From Grifola frondosa (taxonomy: Eukaryota; Basidiomycota; Agaricomycetes; Polyporales; Grifolaceae), in NCBI GenBank assembly GCA_001683735.1, contig LUGG01000007.1, positions 496,001-560,000 of the forward strand: a stretch of DNA of 64,000 bases. Direction: 5' to 3'. Shown in pieces: positions 24,859 to 37,428 of this stretch. The notes under the pieces are model-generated. The model was not told the origin of the DNA and did not search any database. It saw only the letters and a list, made by a program, of their open reading frames with translations. How positions within the stretch are numbered: position 1 is the stretch's first letter; every line of letters begins with the position of its first letter. The position numbers were made by a program, and so were the translations under genes.

Positions 24859-27235
24859 GAACGAGCTGTCATTCCAGATATTTCAACCACTCTTAAATAC
24901 TAAGGTCCATTTATACATATTATGTCCTTTTCCACAATGTGTCTTACTTATCCAACCATTATCCTTACTAATTACACTACTCTTTGTGTCATCACTATGA
25001 CACTCCCTTGACTAAGTCACATGTTCAACCATGTGACTGAACATGTCGCATCCTAGCATCTAACCGGTGTCTACATCCTAAAGAGGAAAATTGTTACAAT
25101 ACTGTAGAACTTAAGGTAATATGATGGTACCTTATGGACAGTGACCACTGCACAAAATATAGTGACATCTTTTCAGTAATCTTTGCCATGGCAATATCAT
25201 ACAGTGAATGACATACTCATACATTGATTAATAGAAAAATACAGGAAAATTAAAGCTCGAAGCACTCAATGGGAGGAGCAAATGTATCAGGTTGGAATGT
25301 TGAGGAAGGAATTTCGGGAAGAAAGTTTTATTTTTACTTCTTTCATAAGTTCATTTGTCCAGGTTCTCAAAGTATGATTTTTTCCTTCTATTTTTTTATT
25401 ATTTTTAAAAGAAAAACCCAAGTGATATATATTTACATGATATAAAGAAAATATGACTTAAAAATTGTACAGGTTAAGAAGTGAGAAAAACACTGAACAT
25501 GCTATAATTATAGCAAAAGTAAAAAAATCACAATTACTTGAAATAATAATAATAGATGCACGAAAGTTGAACATGTGTACCTTCCTTATCATTTACTTGA
25601 ATGGTAAAGACATGTACTCCCTAATTTAGATCAAGCATTAGAAGGATGATAATTATAATAATAGTTTGACTTACATCAATGTCTTCAATCACTATAATTT
25701 TTCCAGTATAAACTTCACCATTTTCGAAAAATTGGACTTTATTGTTAATCTAGAAATATATAAATTAATAATCAAGAAAAATCTGAAGAAGCACACACAC
25801 CTCAAAGTTAGTCATTTGATCAGTAAGTGGACAAGAGAAAGGTTGAGAATATATGAAAAACATACCACCATTTTTAGGGATAGAATCTAGTACTATTTAC
25901 CATTACATTTGATCAAAATCATGTCACCAATGTACAGGTACAGCATATGTGGAGACAATAACACTGAGCCTATGCACAATAATAGATGGCTATTTTTGGA
26001 CTTTTATGGACATACTTATTGTCTGTATTTTTATGCTTTGATTGTGAAGAGACCATTGTAATAGAATTTTCTATTGTCTATTTTTATTGTTCTTTGGTAG
26101 TATCATTTTTGACCTATTGTTTGAATTTGTATTCTTCTTTGATGATATTGTCTTTGGCTTATTGTTTTATTATGATAAGAAGATTTTATTGTTCATGTCT
26201 ATTGTTTAAATGTATTGTTTTCCAATTTCTATTCATGGCCAATAAGAAGACTGAATATTTCTTATTGTTTTGATTTTCCCACATAATTTAGTATATAAAG
26301 GATGCCCCAGTTGGAGGGAAAGGGAGAGCTTTTCTATGATTGAAAGTCATCCCTAGGTGCACGAGACACCTTTAGTGCTTAAATTGATTATCACTAAGTA
26401 GTTACATACTGTTGTATCTACTATCTGAATTATACTGTTTTTATCCAATATCTGTCTGAAGAGCTTAAGAGTCTTAATTGACTTTTTCTAAACCAATAAG
26501 ACTTGAGTTCAAATTTAAAGTCTTTCAACATCAAAGACTTTACAACATTTATTGAAACAAATATACTAAGTTTATTACCCCGAACAACTGAGGTACTGAC
26601 TGACTAACGACAAGTCCATTTCCCTCAGAGCTGAATTACTGATTCTTTTATTAAGTAACTTAGCTGCACATCATGAAACATGAGATAAGTATTATGTAAA
26701 TTCCTTGAAACTCTTCTAGTAAAATGAACAATACAATGAAACTGATGCTTGATCTGAAGGAGATGTGATACCAGTGGCAAAGCAGAATTATAAATTCTTA
26801 GCACATATTTTCCCAAAGATTTGTCATTCTGGCTCCAGATGTAGCAACTATGTGATATATGCTATTGGCTACATCTTGCAAGTGGCATGCATGATATTTG
26901 TCACTGGAAGGATTTGCGAGATATCGTGGGAATTCATGACTGTGACAAACATTAGTGTAACATTCTGGGGGACATCGTGACGGTATTATCCCGCTTTTGG
27001 AGTATGTGACGCGGGTAACATAGAAACATGAGGCAAAAGAAGTCGACAAAAGTGTCCATCAGCATCAATCCATGTTCTGTCGCATGCAGACCCGAGCCTG
27101 GGAATCATTAAGTCCAAGGCTTCTTTTCTATTCTCTCTGATACCATACACGACGAGTACGACCTCGAGGGCCGTGACAACCACCCGCTAGACCTTCTCGT
27201 GGCGACAGAGCGAGCTTTCTATATCTCCATCCGTG

Positions 27236-30200
27236 ATGCCACCGAAATCGCTCTCACCACTGTTTCTCGGATTGGAGCTGGCTACGGACCAACTGCGAGC
27301 GTCCATTGTGGACGACAATCTGGAACTTGTTGGCGTAGAGGCCGTGGATTTTGATTCTGAATTGCCAGAGTATCAGTGAGTCTCGCTCGCCTTACTTTAC
27401 GCCTAGGGGAAGGAGGGATTGTTCCTCGCAGCTAGTGTTCCCAAGAGTGAACCTCATCGTGTGTACGAGAGTTTGACGGCGACGGTATCTGGACCGGATG
27501 TGTACTTTGGAGTGTTCCTTGTCGTGCTCTATGTTGTAATTGCCATGGTGAGTTCCTCTACTTGGGACGCGTGTCAGACACCAGAATGCTGAAGTCGAAT
27601 GAGCAGATGCTTTTGCGCAGTAATTGCATACAGTCTTGTGCACGCAACTTGCATATCTCTGTTCATTTGATTCTGCGGGTGGTGTATTCTCCAGTGTGTC
27701 TGGAGCGTCGACCTGTCCGCACAAATCTTGAAGGCGTTCGTGCGGTGTCAGGCCAGCGTTATTTGCACGTAAACGCCGCTCGTTAAACGCCCCGGCGCCG
27801 GATCATCTTGCGTGGGATGTTGTCAAAGGCGCCTCTCCGCGCCAAACCTTCTCTTTCTGAACTACGTGATTGCCGCTCGCTCACCTATGATTCATTCGCC
27901 TTGCGTTTTACAGAACACAGGGCGGTATATTCACCACGCCAGGCGATGCATACACGACCCCGGTGGAGATGTGGTTGAAAGCGTTCGGTACGTACTTAGC
28001 TTCGCGGGATCAAATGCGGTACTCTTTCGACCACTCTGAGTGTCACACATAACGCCCAACAGCTTGTGTAACGTGTCACAGATGGATTCTGCTGTCCGCG
28101 GATTTCTACGGCGCATTCGGACCATGTTATCCTCTTCCACCGTCCCGGAGTGGTCGAAAGACTACCTTGAACGAAATACAAACTGGGGCTAATAATAACA
28201 TTACTGTGACATTTCGTCCTGTGATATGTCACACAGATATTCTCCTCGAAAAGTTGAGCAGAAACTATGAACTGCCCAGGGTAAAGGCGATCGGTGGCGC
28301 TGCGCAGGTACGTATCCAGTTTCCTCTGTGATACACCATCTCACATTCACGATTCAGCAAGCACTCGTGTGGTGGAAGGCGCCCGTTCCGCCGCTGGCGG
28401 CACTTGATCCACGTCTGCCGATTCACGCACAGCTCGCCGGACCTGCGTTTTCGTTGGAGAACACTGCAATCTCACAGGATACCTCTGCACACACACATGC
28501 TCTCGCGTTAGAGGCGGCGCTGGGGAGTCCGGATGTGATGGCGGCGCGGGTGGGAACGTGCGCACATCCGTCTCTCGTGGCGGCGCAGTTGCTGCGCGTG
28601 CGCGAGGCGTGGCCGGAAGTGTGGGCGCGCACAGGCCGCGTGCAGGTAGCCAGCTCGTTCTTAGCGAGCCTTGTGTGCGGCGCGCTGGTGGGCATGGGCG
28701 AGTCCGAGGCATCCGCGACGGGATTGTGGGTGCATAGCGGCGGTGCGCAGGGCGTGCAGAGCCATTGGGATGAGGGATGATGGAGATTGTGGGCGGAAAC
28801 AGGGACGAGGGGAGGCGGATCTGGGGTGGCTTGGCGACGTGGACGTGTCGGGCGGACGGAGACGGATCGGCAATGTCTCGAGGTACTTGGTTGATCGATA
28901 TGGGTTTGATCCTGGTAGGTGTGTCTGTGTACCTTGATGACCATTCGCTAAACACGTTTGCGATCGACTGTAGAGGCGATCGTAACACCATTCACTTCGG
29001 ACATTCTTTCAACTTATCTCTCTTTATGCCCCTCTCCTTCTGATGCTGTGATGTCCTTCGGACCCATGGACGTAATGCTTGCCCCCGCCCCGCATTTCCT
29101 TCCGACAAGGCTGTACAGCCTATTCCCCCATCCGGCCCAAGATGCGAATGAAAAGAGACGATATGTTGCTATGTTGACCAGCAGGTGAGTGCGAATTTTC
29201 TTGTGTGATCGGATATAATCATGGTGCTGACGGACATGCAGGAATGCGGACGTGCCAAGGGCTCTTGTGCGTGACATGTACACCAAGAGCTGGAGCGCCT
29301 TCGATCGTCTCGTTGCTATCGTCCCTCCAGGCGGGTCAATAGGGTATGTCATTGAATTTTTCATTGAACCCTCTGTTGCTGACCACCGTCTACAGTCTGG
29401 ATGACAAGCTCTTCAGCTTCTGGCTGCTCCAGGGCGACAGCTACCCATTCTCGCACGTCAAGGGCATCTTCCGTTTCGAAACCGGCGTCAAGGTCAACGA
29501 GTTCCGTGACCTCCGCGCGAACCCACGATGTCTCCTCGAGAGTCAGATCCTGTCCTTCCGCGTGCGCTGGTCCCGCGTCATTGCCACAGGTGTCCTCGGC
29601 GCGAGTGCTGGGCGCGCGCGCACCGCCACCCCCGTTTCCGGCGGTCAACAGAAACGTTCGACAAACAACAGCAACAACATGGGCCTGCCGTTCGACCCGT
29701 ACGACTACGCGCCGCTGCCCTCCCGCATTCTGGCAACAGGCGCTGCAGCGAACTTCCCGTCAATAGCCAACCTCGCAGGCGACGTGTTCAACGCGCCCGT
29801 GCTAGTGCCCACGACGCAAATCGACGCAGCGCAGATCGTGCCGCATCGGAATGCACCCGCTACGGGCTTCCCTGCGCGTGCTGCCCTTGGTGGGGCGTAC
29901 GTTGCTCGGTGGGTATGGGGCAAGGAGAAGGGGACGCCCGCCGGGACTGGTCGGGGAGGCTTCGAAGAGGAGGTGCGGAGGCTGCTCGGCAAACGATGGG
30001 CAGCCACGGGCGGTGCACCCTTGCGCACGAACGTCAACGGCCCAGGGAGCACCAGCAAGGCTGGGAGCACCGCAGGGAGCGGCGCAAGCACGCCGTATGG
30101 GCACGGTCCCCGCTCTGCATTGGGCTCCACCGTGCTGGTGGAGGAGGAAGAAGACGAGATGGAGGAGATGGAGCGCATGAGCGGCGGGTTCGGGCTGGGA

Positions 30201-30544
30201 TTCGGGGAGACGGATATGGGGGCAGGGTGCGGACCGTGACGAGCTCCACCGCGGGGACGACGATGACCGTGAGCACGCTGGGCGAGCCGCCGTCCACTGC
30301 ATTCACGACGCCCGACCTCGGAGGGTTGACCAGCCCCAATGTCGGCACGCCCACCGCGGACCCCGCGGCGACGTCGACGCCCACCGCGCTGACGCCCGTG
30401 ACGGCAATGCCGACGTCGGAGGCGGAGACCCAGATGGGGCTGGCGAAGGTCGCGGAGCCGGACGTGGACGCGTTCATGTCGTACGCGGCGATCGTCCCGG
30501 AGTACTGCCGGCTGGAGGGTTTGCTCATCAAGGCGATCGTGTGA
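27236..30544 (+). CDS. D-xylulokinase
   Basis: Phosphorylates D-xylulose to xylulose 5-phosphate for the pentose phosphate pathway (FGGY carbohydrate kinase). Exons: 27236-27375, 27914-27987, 28237-28307, 28358-28914, 28974-29184, 29242-29343, 29396-30544. Motifs: N-terminal LFLGLELATDQLRASIVDD, TQGGIFTTPGDAYTTPVEMW, AIGGAAQQALVWWK, QDTSAHTHALALE, RVGTCAHPSLVAAQLLRVRE, VTPFTSDILSTYLSL, and C-terminal DSYPFSHVKGIFRFETG with FRDLRANPRC. The last ~280 residues include a long Ser/Thr/Gly-rich insertion ending near SYAAIVPEYCRLEGLLIKAIV, longer than yeast Xks1. Three apparent one-G deletions break the frame in G runs at 28774-28776, 28823-28826 and 30218-30222. Introns 1 and 2 (538 and 249 bp) are far longer than the other introns here (50-59 bp); intron 2 contains a small inverted-repeat element. 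Confidence 0.93.
28018..28166. mobile_element. Small MITE-like element inside xylulokinase intron 2
   Basis: GGTACTCTTTCGACCACTC at 28018 is matched by an inverted copy ending at 28166; the 23-bp ends agree at 20 positions. The 149-bp segment accounts for much of the extra length of this intron. No clear target duplication was found. Confidence 0.6.
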
Positions 30545-32096
30545 GCGGGCAGGGGTTGTTGGCGACGGCTTTCTTTGGTTCTGCTATGCTATCGACATGT
30601 TTTAACGCTCGAGCGGTAAGCTACTATGATTAGATATTCATTCGTCGGAGGGGACGGTCAAAAGTTACATAGCATCTTACTTCTAACGATAACCTATACC
30701 ACTGGCTATGATATCATGGTATCCGAGCATTTGTGATATTTAGTAGATAGCGAAAAATGGTGTTCTTGTACATACTTCTTGTAAACGTCGTTGTGCGGTT
30801 TTTTTTTGCACCGTAGAACTTGGGTTCATATCCCAGAAAACTGTTGCTTCGTGAGCTCTGATTACATGGACAATAACACTGTTACAGCCAGATATAACCC
30901 AACCTGCTGCCCTAATCTGCCTCTTTGACCTCGTTCGATTCGTGCGCGAGCTTGACCACATCATTCTGTAGCATCTCAGAATGTCAATATGGCACCGAGT
31001 AATCACAAAAATGTTTTTACTCACACCGTCTCTTGCTATCTTCACAGCTGGATCGCCTTCTCTTGCATTGCGACTGACGGTATTGCCCTGAAGATCACAG
31101 TACCAGTTTCAGCTTCTCCTCTGGAAATATATCTCCGCTATGCTTACCTTGTTGCTCGTCACCTCCGCCTTGCCTTCAACAATACCTGCGATTTTCCCCG
31201 TCGCGTTTCCCCCTCCCCAGCGCCACCTATAAATGATCCGACATCACTTAGTAGCTGTTTGTTTAATGTTATATGCGCGCTCACGAGACATCTTGGCCTT
31301 CATGAATCTTGTCTGCCATACTTTGATTTGGGCGACGTTGATAGATTGGCGAGTGGGAGAGGTTCAAATGCGAGGTCCGAAGCCTCGCAGTCGTTATATA
31401 CCACGGCCGCTCTTGTTGACGTCATTGCAAGTACTGTCGACCTTCCTCTGTCCGATTTTGATGGATCCCGATTTGCGAGGAGGGCTTCAGATCGTGACGT
31501 CACGTGTTGTGTACTTCTAGTTAGAAATGAGGCCTTGAAGGAAGCGCTATATATCTGTGTAATGAATCACCATCCATATTTAGGTTTAGCATTTATCAAG
31601 TGTCCCAGAAAAACAATACTCACAGGGGATCAATAGAAACAGAACCTCAGTTACGGCCATGATTCGTACTTGAGGACAGAAAGAGGCCAGAAAGAGGTGT
31701 AGAAGCATCGATGGCGTATTTCGAACTCGCACCTTTGGACAGTCAAACTACGGATACTCCGGAAGAAATTGGATGCCTTTTTGGGTTTGTCGACTTAAAA
31801 AAAAAAAGGAGAAGAGATGCTATAGTGCAAAGTATACTGAGACTACCATAGCTGAGCGCTGAGGTGCAGAAAAGGCCGGAAAGTCCATGCCAAGATGAAA
31901 TCAGGGACATGGGCGCGAATGCAACTTATGCATTGCCAGCGAACACGAATTGGAAAAGGGGGTTCAAATGTGGAGTGGCATTGACGATACCAAGCTGTTA
32001 GGCGTACCACCTGAAGTTCAGTTATTGATACAAAATCAGGAACCATAATATACGCACTACATTAATATAATATAGCAACGACGGTTCAACAGCCGG
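30545..32096. other. Intergenic; possible small membrane-protein relic
   Basis: No confident gene. On the + strand 31233-31520 reads as a hydrophobic 95-residue frame (HLVAVCLMLYARSRD, NLVCHTLIWATLIDWR), which looks like a membrane-protein fragment, but neither start nor splicing fits. A run of ten A lies at about 31797-31808. Confidence 0.3.
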
Positions 32097-33116
32097 CTAA
32101 TCATCTTTCGTGGTAAAATGAAGCACATCGAAGCCCTCCCCATAATTGACATCCCAATCAAAATCACTTTGGTGATTCTCATTCCCGAACGCTACGATGA
32201 GTTCCTCCGCCTCCGATCCACCGCACACCACCTCATGCGCGTCCTCGCGCGTCTTCCCCCGCGCGCCCTGTCCATAAATGCGTTCCTCCCCGGAGTGAGG
32301 AACGTGCCGATCGTGCGGAGCGTCAAGCTAATGCGCTCCCCATCCTCAGCGCGCTCCGCGTCGCTCTTGTACTGCGGCAGACGCTGGTCCCTGCGGATCC
32401 CGTGCATCCAGCGCGCGTTCGTCTCCAGGCCCATGACGAACATCGAGTTGTGCGGGAGCGGCACGCGCTGCACCGCGCGGCGCTCGCGGTCCCCAGTGAG
32501 CGCGTCCTTCTTGGTGCGCAGCGTCATCACGCGCTGCGCGCCGAGGCTCACGTTCACGATGTGCGAGCCGCGCACGACGTCGATTGTTTTGTCCGAGTGC
32601 TCTGAGATGTAGTCCGCGCCGCTGCGGTAGTCCTGGATGAGCACGTGGTTGACTGGGGCGCCCAGCGCCGCGGCGACGTGTGCGCGGATGCGCGCGACGG
32701 TGGGCGAGAAGGGGTGTAGCGCGGGGGACTCGTCGGCAGGGTGCCGGTAGATGGGGAAACTGTGGGGGTGTGAGAGAGGGGCTTCGCGACGGACGCTGGA
32801 CGCCGCTCACCTGCCATCATTGTTCACTTCGCCCTCCACTGCAACGAGTCTAGGAACCTCGCCGCCTGTGCGTCTTGTGTCACTAGCGTCGCCGTGCTAG
32901 ACAGTGTGTGGTGTGCTTACCTCGGTGGTACATGGTGCTCCATCGGACCTCATTGCACAAATTCTCAAACGCGTGATCTGCGAGATCAGGGGGGAGGAAG
33001 TCGAGCACGACATAGCAGTCGCCCTCGCCAATCTTGTCTCCGGGCCCGAGCATTATACGTTCGTCCTTCCGAGCCTGATCACGACTCGGACTCGACTGTT
33101 CGATTGTGGCCTCCAT
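32097..33116 (-). CDS. AlkB-like Fe(II)/2-oxoglutarate dioxygenase
   Basis: Probable DNA/RNA alkylation-repair or demethylase enzyme of the ALKBH2/3-type group. Exons: 33116-32921, 32865-32811, 32759-32097. Motifs: N-terminal VVLDFLPPDLADHAFENL, FPIYRHPADESP, the iron ligands in YISEHSDKTIDVV (HxD), VNVSLGAQRVMTLRTKK, PLPHNSMFVMGLETNARWMHGI (second His) and the 2-oxoglutarate arginine in ERISLTLRTIGTFL. The frame breaks at a C run on the + strand (32256-32260). One added base restores a C-terminal tail containing KTREDAHEVV and ending FDVLHFTTKDD, with the stop at 32097. Predicted length about 304 residues. Substrate is not determined by sequence. Confidence 0.88.
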
Positions 33117-34112
33117 CTAGTGCTACCGGTGCAAGCGAACGAAATTCTGACTATGAAGCGACGTCAAGTCAAGTCTCTAGTTGTACCTTTGACATCTGCG
33201 GCAGTGCTAGTACTGACACGATGTCAACTTGCCAGGGGAGCTCGAGTCATACGGCGACGTGGAAGTAAATCTAGTCCCGTCTGGTCTTCCGGTGCAACTT
33301 TCGATGAGGTTCTGCGCGATGATTGGGATCAATGCACAGCGCGAAAAACACAATAAAGGCACAAAGCACTTTCAAAGTCGTACGTGTCCTCTTCTGCTCA
33401 AAAATCCTAAGTCGTCTGCCCTACATCGGTCACATGATGTTTTCCTTTTCAAGCAATAGGCTTACCAAATATGGTAAATTCGCAGATCTGGGAGAGAATC
33501 CGTCTCAAATCATCGCCTGCACATCTTGCAACGAACCCAAGAGCCCGAAAAGGCAGTCCTGAAGGAAGTATTTGTATTTCGTGAGACCGGCGCGAACTGA
33601 TGCTAATCACGATTGTCCTAGGGCATCTCCGAGTCGGAAACACCAGACGGACCACGGACCCCAGGGAATTCGGGAGAATGCCTTGGAGATATCGGTACAA
33701 AGTCGGTGCATCGGGTACAGAAGCACCTCGTCCATGCGGCGGGCCGCGCACGGATCTCAACCACACAGCCATCTGCTTCGCCATGTCTTCTCGCCCTTTG
33801 CAAGCGCAGCGCAGCGAACGGCACGCTCCGTGAGTAGTGAACAAACTTTCTTATTCCCGAATGCTCTATGCTACAAGGGTGTACACATTAGTTCGGTTGA
33901 TTGACAATAGAGTCCGATATGTCGCCATGTAATGATGGGTATCGCGGGGTATCCGGAGGAGGAACGTGAACTCGTAACGAATCATCATACAGCGTGCATC
34001 ATCAACATGATAAACCCCAAAAAGGACGAGCGCGGGAACCCTGCGGTAAAAGCAGCACGAAAGCGAAATATACACCAAGAAAAAACCGCCAAGAAATCAA
34101 ACGGATGCGAGA
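33117..34112. other. Intergenic, no feature recognised
   Basis: Upstream of the AlkB-like gene and downstream of the MED25-like gene, both on the - strand. Only short overlapping frames without family resemblance. Confidence 0.4.
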
Positions 34113-36474
34113 TCACGCCGGGTACCATCCCGGCTGAGGACCATAATCAGCTGCTGCGTTATGCGCATGTGCATAGTCGGCGCCACCCTGCCACGACTCG
34201 CCGCCGTTCTGCGCGACCGGCCCCGTGGCGATGGCGACGTACGGCGGGTAGAAAGGGTACCCCTCCTGCTCCGCGCCAAACGGCTCTTGCGCCAGCGGCG
34301 ACGAACCCGTCACGAACTGCTCCTGCTGCAGAGGCATGTCAGCGGCATACGACGGTAATCCAGAAATAGGACTATGAAGCGCGGACGTCACGGTCATGGA
34401 CGCCTGCATCGCCCCCGAGCGGATCGCCTCCTCGAACTGCGCGTTCACGAACGCCTCATACTCGGGCGTCACCACGAACGGCTGGTCCTCCGCGTCGCCG
34501 CCCCCCGAGCTCGCCGGCGCGGCCAGGCCCGGCGACGGCAGCGGCGTCGCGGACTGGCTGCTCATCGGCGAGTTGCTGTACGGGTTCCCCGGGAGCTGCC
34601 GCGCGATGTGGTACTGGAGGAACAGCTTGTCCCCAGCCGGGGCGTCGGGCGGGCTCGCAGCAGGCGGGCTCAGGACGGGCTGGTTGTGCGACCACACGAC
34701 GGGCTGCTCGCGCGTGTCAAAGTACGCGGGAGGGTACGACGCGTCGACGCCGTGGCCCACGGGCTGGAAGGGGGGGTACGAGGGCTGGGCGGCCGGGGGG
34801 TCCGTCGGCTGTCGCTCCGCCGCGAGGATGTCGGGGAGGCGCGGGGTCATGGACGCGAGGTGCCGGAGGGCGTTGCGCGTGCTCGAGTTCGGGCTCGCCG
34901 AGGTGGGTGCTGGTGAGTCGAGGGGCGCGACGGGGAGCCAGGGCCCGCGACGTCGTGCGCGGCGGTTGTCGGCGTTGGAGCGCGCGACGAGCGACGACGA
35001 GGGCTGCTGCTGCTGCTGCTGCTCCTCTGCGTGGCGCTTCGCGGGGAACTTGGGCGATTCGGAGACCGAGACCGAGACCTGTGCGTCGGGCGTGTGAGCG
35101 GACGGGAATGTGGGATAAGTGTAGACGGTCGACTGGGGGAGCTCCAGGCGGGGCAGGATGGGCCGCGTCGTGTTCGGCAGGCGCAGGTCGACGCCGAGAG
35201 AGCGCTTGGGCGCGCGTACGCCGTAGCTCCGTTTCTTCGTGAGCCCGTGCATCTGCTGGAGGTACGAGACTAGCCCGGGGCCTTCTGTTGGGGAGCTCGG
35301 CGAGCTCGGCGCGTCTGCGTTCCGCGGCTTCGCGCGAGAGAGCGAGGGGGAGGTCGATGAGCGCCGAGTGGGGTCGTCGGGTCGGTCGAAGGGGAGGTAG
35401 GGGAGAGGGGATGGTCGGTGATGTGGGCGTCGCCGGGGTGGCTGGGTTGCCATGGGAATCATCGTGAAAAGAGTGTTCTATCTGCGGAACCTGTATAGGA
35501 GCAGCTGTACGTGGGGACACGCACGCGAGGTGAGATGGATCTCGATGTGGGTTAACGATAATCAGAGACGGACGGACCTGGGTCTCGGACGTATTGCGGT
35601 CTGCCGGAAAGACGAATGGAGTAAGTCCTTGGGTCGATTTGGAACCACGACGGAATCTCAGAATTATTCTGCAAGTGGAGCTGTAATGTATGAGAGAAAG
35701 AAGCTGAGACATGGCTGGAGGACTTGGCATGCCGATCAACCCTACCGATCGCTTAAACAGGTCGTGAAAGATCCTCATGTCGGGACCCGCGTTGAGGATG
35801 ACATGAAGACGGATATATTCCTATTTGACCCATGCATCGCATGAGAAGCGTGCGGGCTGGAGAATTGGGCATGTGGTGAGACGCACCTGACAAAGTGCGA
35901 CAGCCACGTCGTGCCACGGATCAAAGCCGTAACGCTCATCCACCGGCGGCGGTGCGGTGGCAGCTATGAGAATGAAGTGGCGGGTCGTCTGACGACCCTC
36001 TCGAGCCGACGAAAGAATCTGCAGAGTCATCGGATGAGTAAAAGGCACAAAGGACCACACAGAAGCAAATAACGAGACGGGGTCCTCACGTCTATACTAC
36101 GACGAACTACGGCTGAGGATATGGCGGTGCCCATGGTAGGATTAAAAGGAAAGTCGGGTATATCTCTACATTGCGCCGGATCGTTTACGAGCACGGTCGA
36201 TGGGGACGAGGTCGGGGAGGAAGTCATCCACGATACTTGCATCTGGACGGGCACGGACAGATTATGAGAGATATGAGTGAGTTTCAGACGAATTACCAAC
36301 CGCGACAGTCATGTCTGCCGTGCGCAAATTCTCCAAGAGCATGGGTAAGTAAAAGGCACGGACATCGTCCCAGATGCCCGCCATGGCGCCCGAGTCTTCG
36401 ACCAGGAAGAAAACCGCAATGTCGTCTCCAGGCATAGCGGGGCTGGAGAACGACGAGGAGCGGAGAGCGGTCAT
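34113..36474 (-). CDS. MED25-like vWA protein (putative Mediator subunit)
   Basis: Likely the fungal counterpart of Mediator subunit 25, which links activators to RNA polymerase II. Exons: 36474-36301, 36242-36090, 36018-35887, 35820-35746, 35680-35578, 35504-34113. The N-terminal ~215 residues look like a von Willebrand A fold: DIAVFFLVEDSGAMAGIWDD, YLPMLLENLRTA, RQTTRHFILIAATAPP, LHVILNAGPDMRIFHDLF, NNSEIPSWFQIDPRTYSIRL. Then comes a long Pro/Ser/Gln-rich tail including GLVSYLQQMHGLTKKRSYG, a Gln6 tract and a tyrosine/proline-rich end. The frame changes by a net two bases in the last exon; losses of one C each (G runs at 35391-35394 and 35346-35350 on the + strand) would explain this. The vWA assignment is good; the MED25 name is tentative. 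Confidence 0.65.
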
Positions 36475-37428
36475 TCGAACTTGGGTTGAATGGAAGAATC
36501 CCAGAAGGAACCTGGCGTAAAGGCGCTCAGATTAGAGCAAGGAAGGGGGCCGAGGCAGTGGGCGGTGAGAATGGTGATAAGGCAAACCGTATACCGTTAT
36601 AGACCAACGGTCATAGACTGTTATAGATCTCTCGGTCGGACTTTCGAATGCGTGCATTAATATGAGTCTAACCATGCACCGCACTCTGCCGCACTGCGCG
36701 GAGCTTCACCACGCATGCACAATCCCGGACACTGAATCCGACAGATCCACAAACCCATCCGACAAAACGTTAAAGCTTGATGGCACCTGCCGTACCTGCC
36801 TCCCAATATTATTGCATCCGATCCCATCGAACAACTTCTCCTCCTACATTACTATTATATTACTTCCGCCTCGAGATCAATGAATGATACGGGCAGAATC
36901 CTCCGCCGGCAACGAATGTGTCGCTAAGCGTGTGGCAGTGTTATCGTTCTGCCTGAGCGTATTCTTTCCGAACGTATTCTTCACGGCCTTGTTTGGTCTT
37001 CAACCTATTTACTTCAACAACAACAATCCTCCGCGTGACGCCCAGGAGATGACTCTTTGTGCCGAGCCCGATGTCGGATAATCCTGCGTCTCAGGTCAAA
37101 ACATCGTCGCCGACAATACATACATGCTGCTCAAGCCACGACTCGGTCCAGACCCTCGGTCCCGTTGATCAAGGACTCGTCAAAAAACGCGTTCCATTTC
37201 AGAACCCTCCTCCATTTCAGAACCCTCCTCCATTTCAGACTCCGCTAATCGGAGCATTAACGAAATTCTGTATTTTGTCTAAATCTGTACAGAATGCGTA
37301 AGTATTTCTCGCGTTGTTTGCACGAGTTTGTTCGGCGACGAGGTTGAGTGAGAGCTCACAGCATTCTGCCATCCATCGTGTGTCCGCCCACGTCCAGCTG
37401 ACCCCCACCCCCCCTCTCTCTCTCAACC
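36475..37428. other. Divergent promoter region between MED25-like and Whi2-like genes
   Basis: Shared upstream region of two divergent genes. Contents: a three-copy 18-bp repeat (listed separately) and a CT-rich leader just before the Whi2-like start. No gene seen. Confidence 0.5.
37194..37246. repeat. Three tandem 18-bp units
   Basis: CCATTTCAGAACCCTCCT occurs twice exactly and a third time with a changed end (CCATTTCAGACTCCGCT). It lies ~190 bp upstream of the Whi2-like start. Confidence 0.85.

Larger units (their letters stand above)
7143..26999. other. AT-rich, CpG-depleted transposon graveyard (~20 kb island)
   Basis: At about 7140 the base composition switches from GC-rich to AT-rich and returns at about 26.9-27.0 kb. 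Inside, CG dinucleotides are rare while TG and CA are frequent, reading frames are short, and no intact gene is present. Recognisable content is repeats, MITEs, one solo LTR and one kinase relic, listed separately. The stretches 9.65-12.1, 13.25-15.1, 15.65-17.4, 17.85-18.6, 22.0-22.98, 23.57-24.76 and 24.86-26.9 kb show no feature I can name. The pattern fits old repeats decayed by deamination of methylated cytosine. The island separates two divergently transcribed genes, amine oxidase and xylulokinase. Confidence 0.85.

Noticed and set aside
7143..26999. Nuclear insertion of mitochondrial DNA
   Set aside because: AT-rich, but no mitochondrial gene, rRNA or intron-homing endonuclease could be recognised, and the content is nuclear-type MITEs and an LTR.
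29528..30544. 338-residue + strand frame over xylulokinase
   Set aside because: Only its last ~100 residues are real, because the xylulokinase frame shifts into it at 30218-30222.
3728..30544. A metabolic or biosynthetic gene cluster
   Set aside because: Amine oxidase and xylulokinase are unrelated pathways, separated by 20 kb, with no shared transporter or regulator.
34717..35778. 353-residue - strand frame
   Set aside because: Its first half is part of the MED25-like gene (exon 5, intron and start of exon 6), but after about 35300 it is an Arg-rich shadow; the true reading moves to the other frame.
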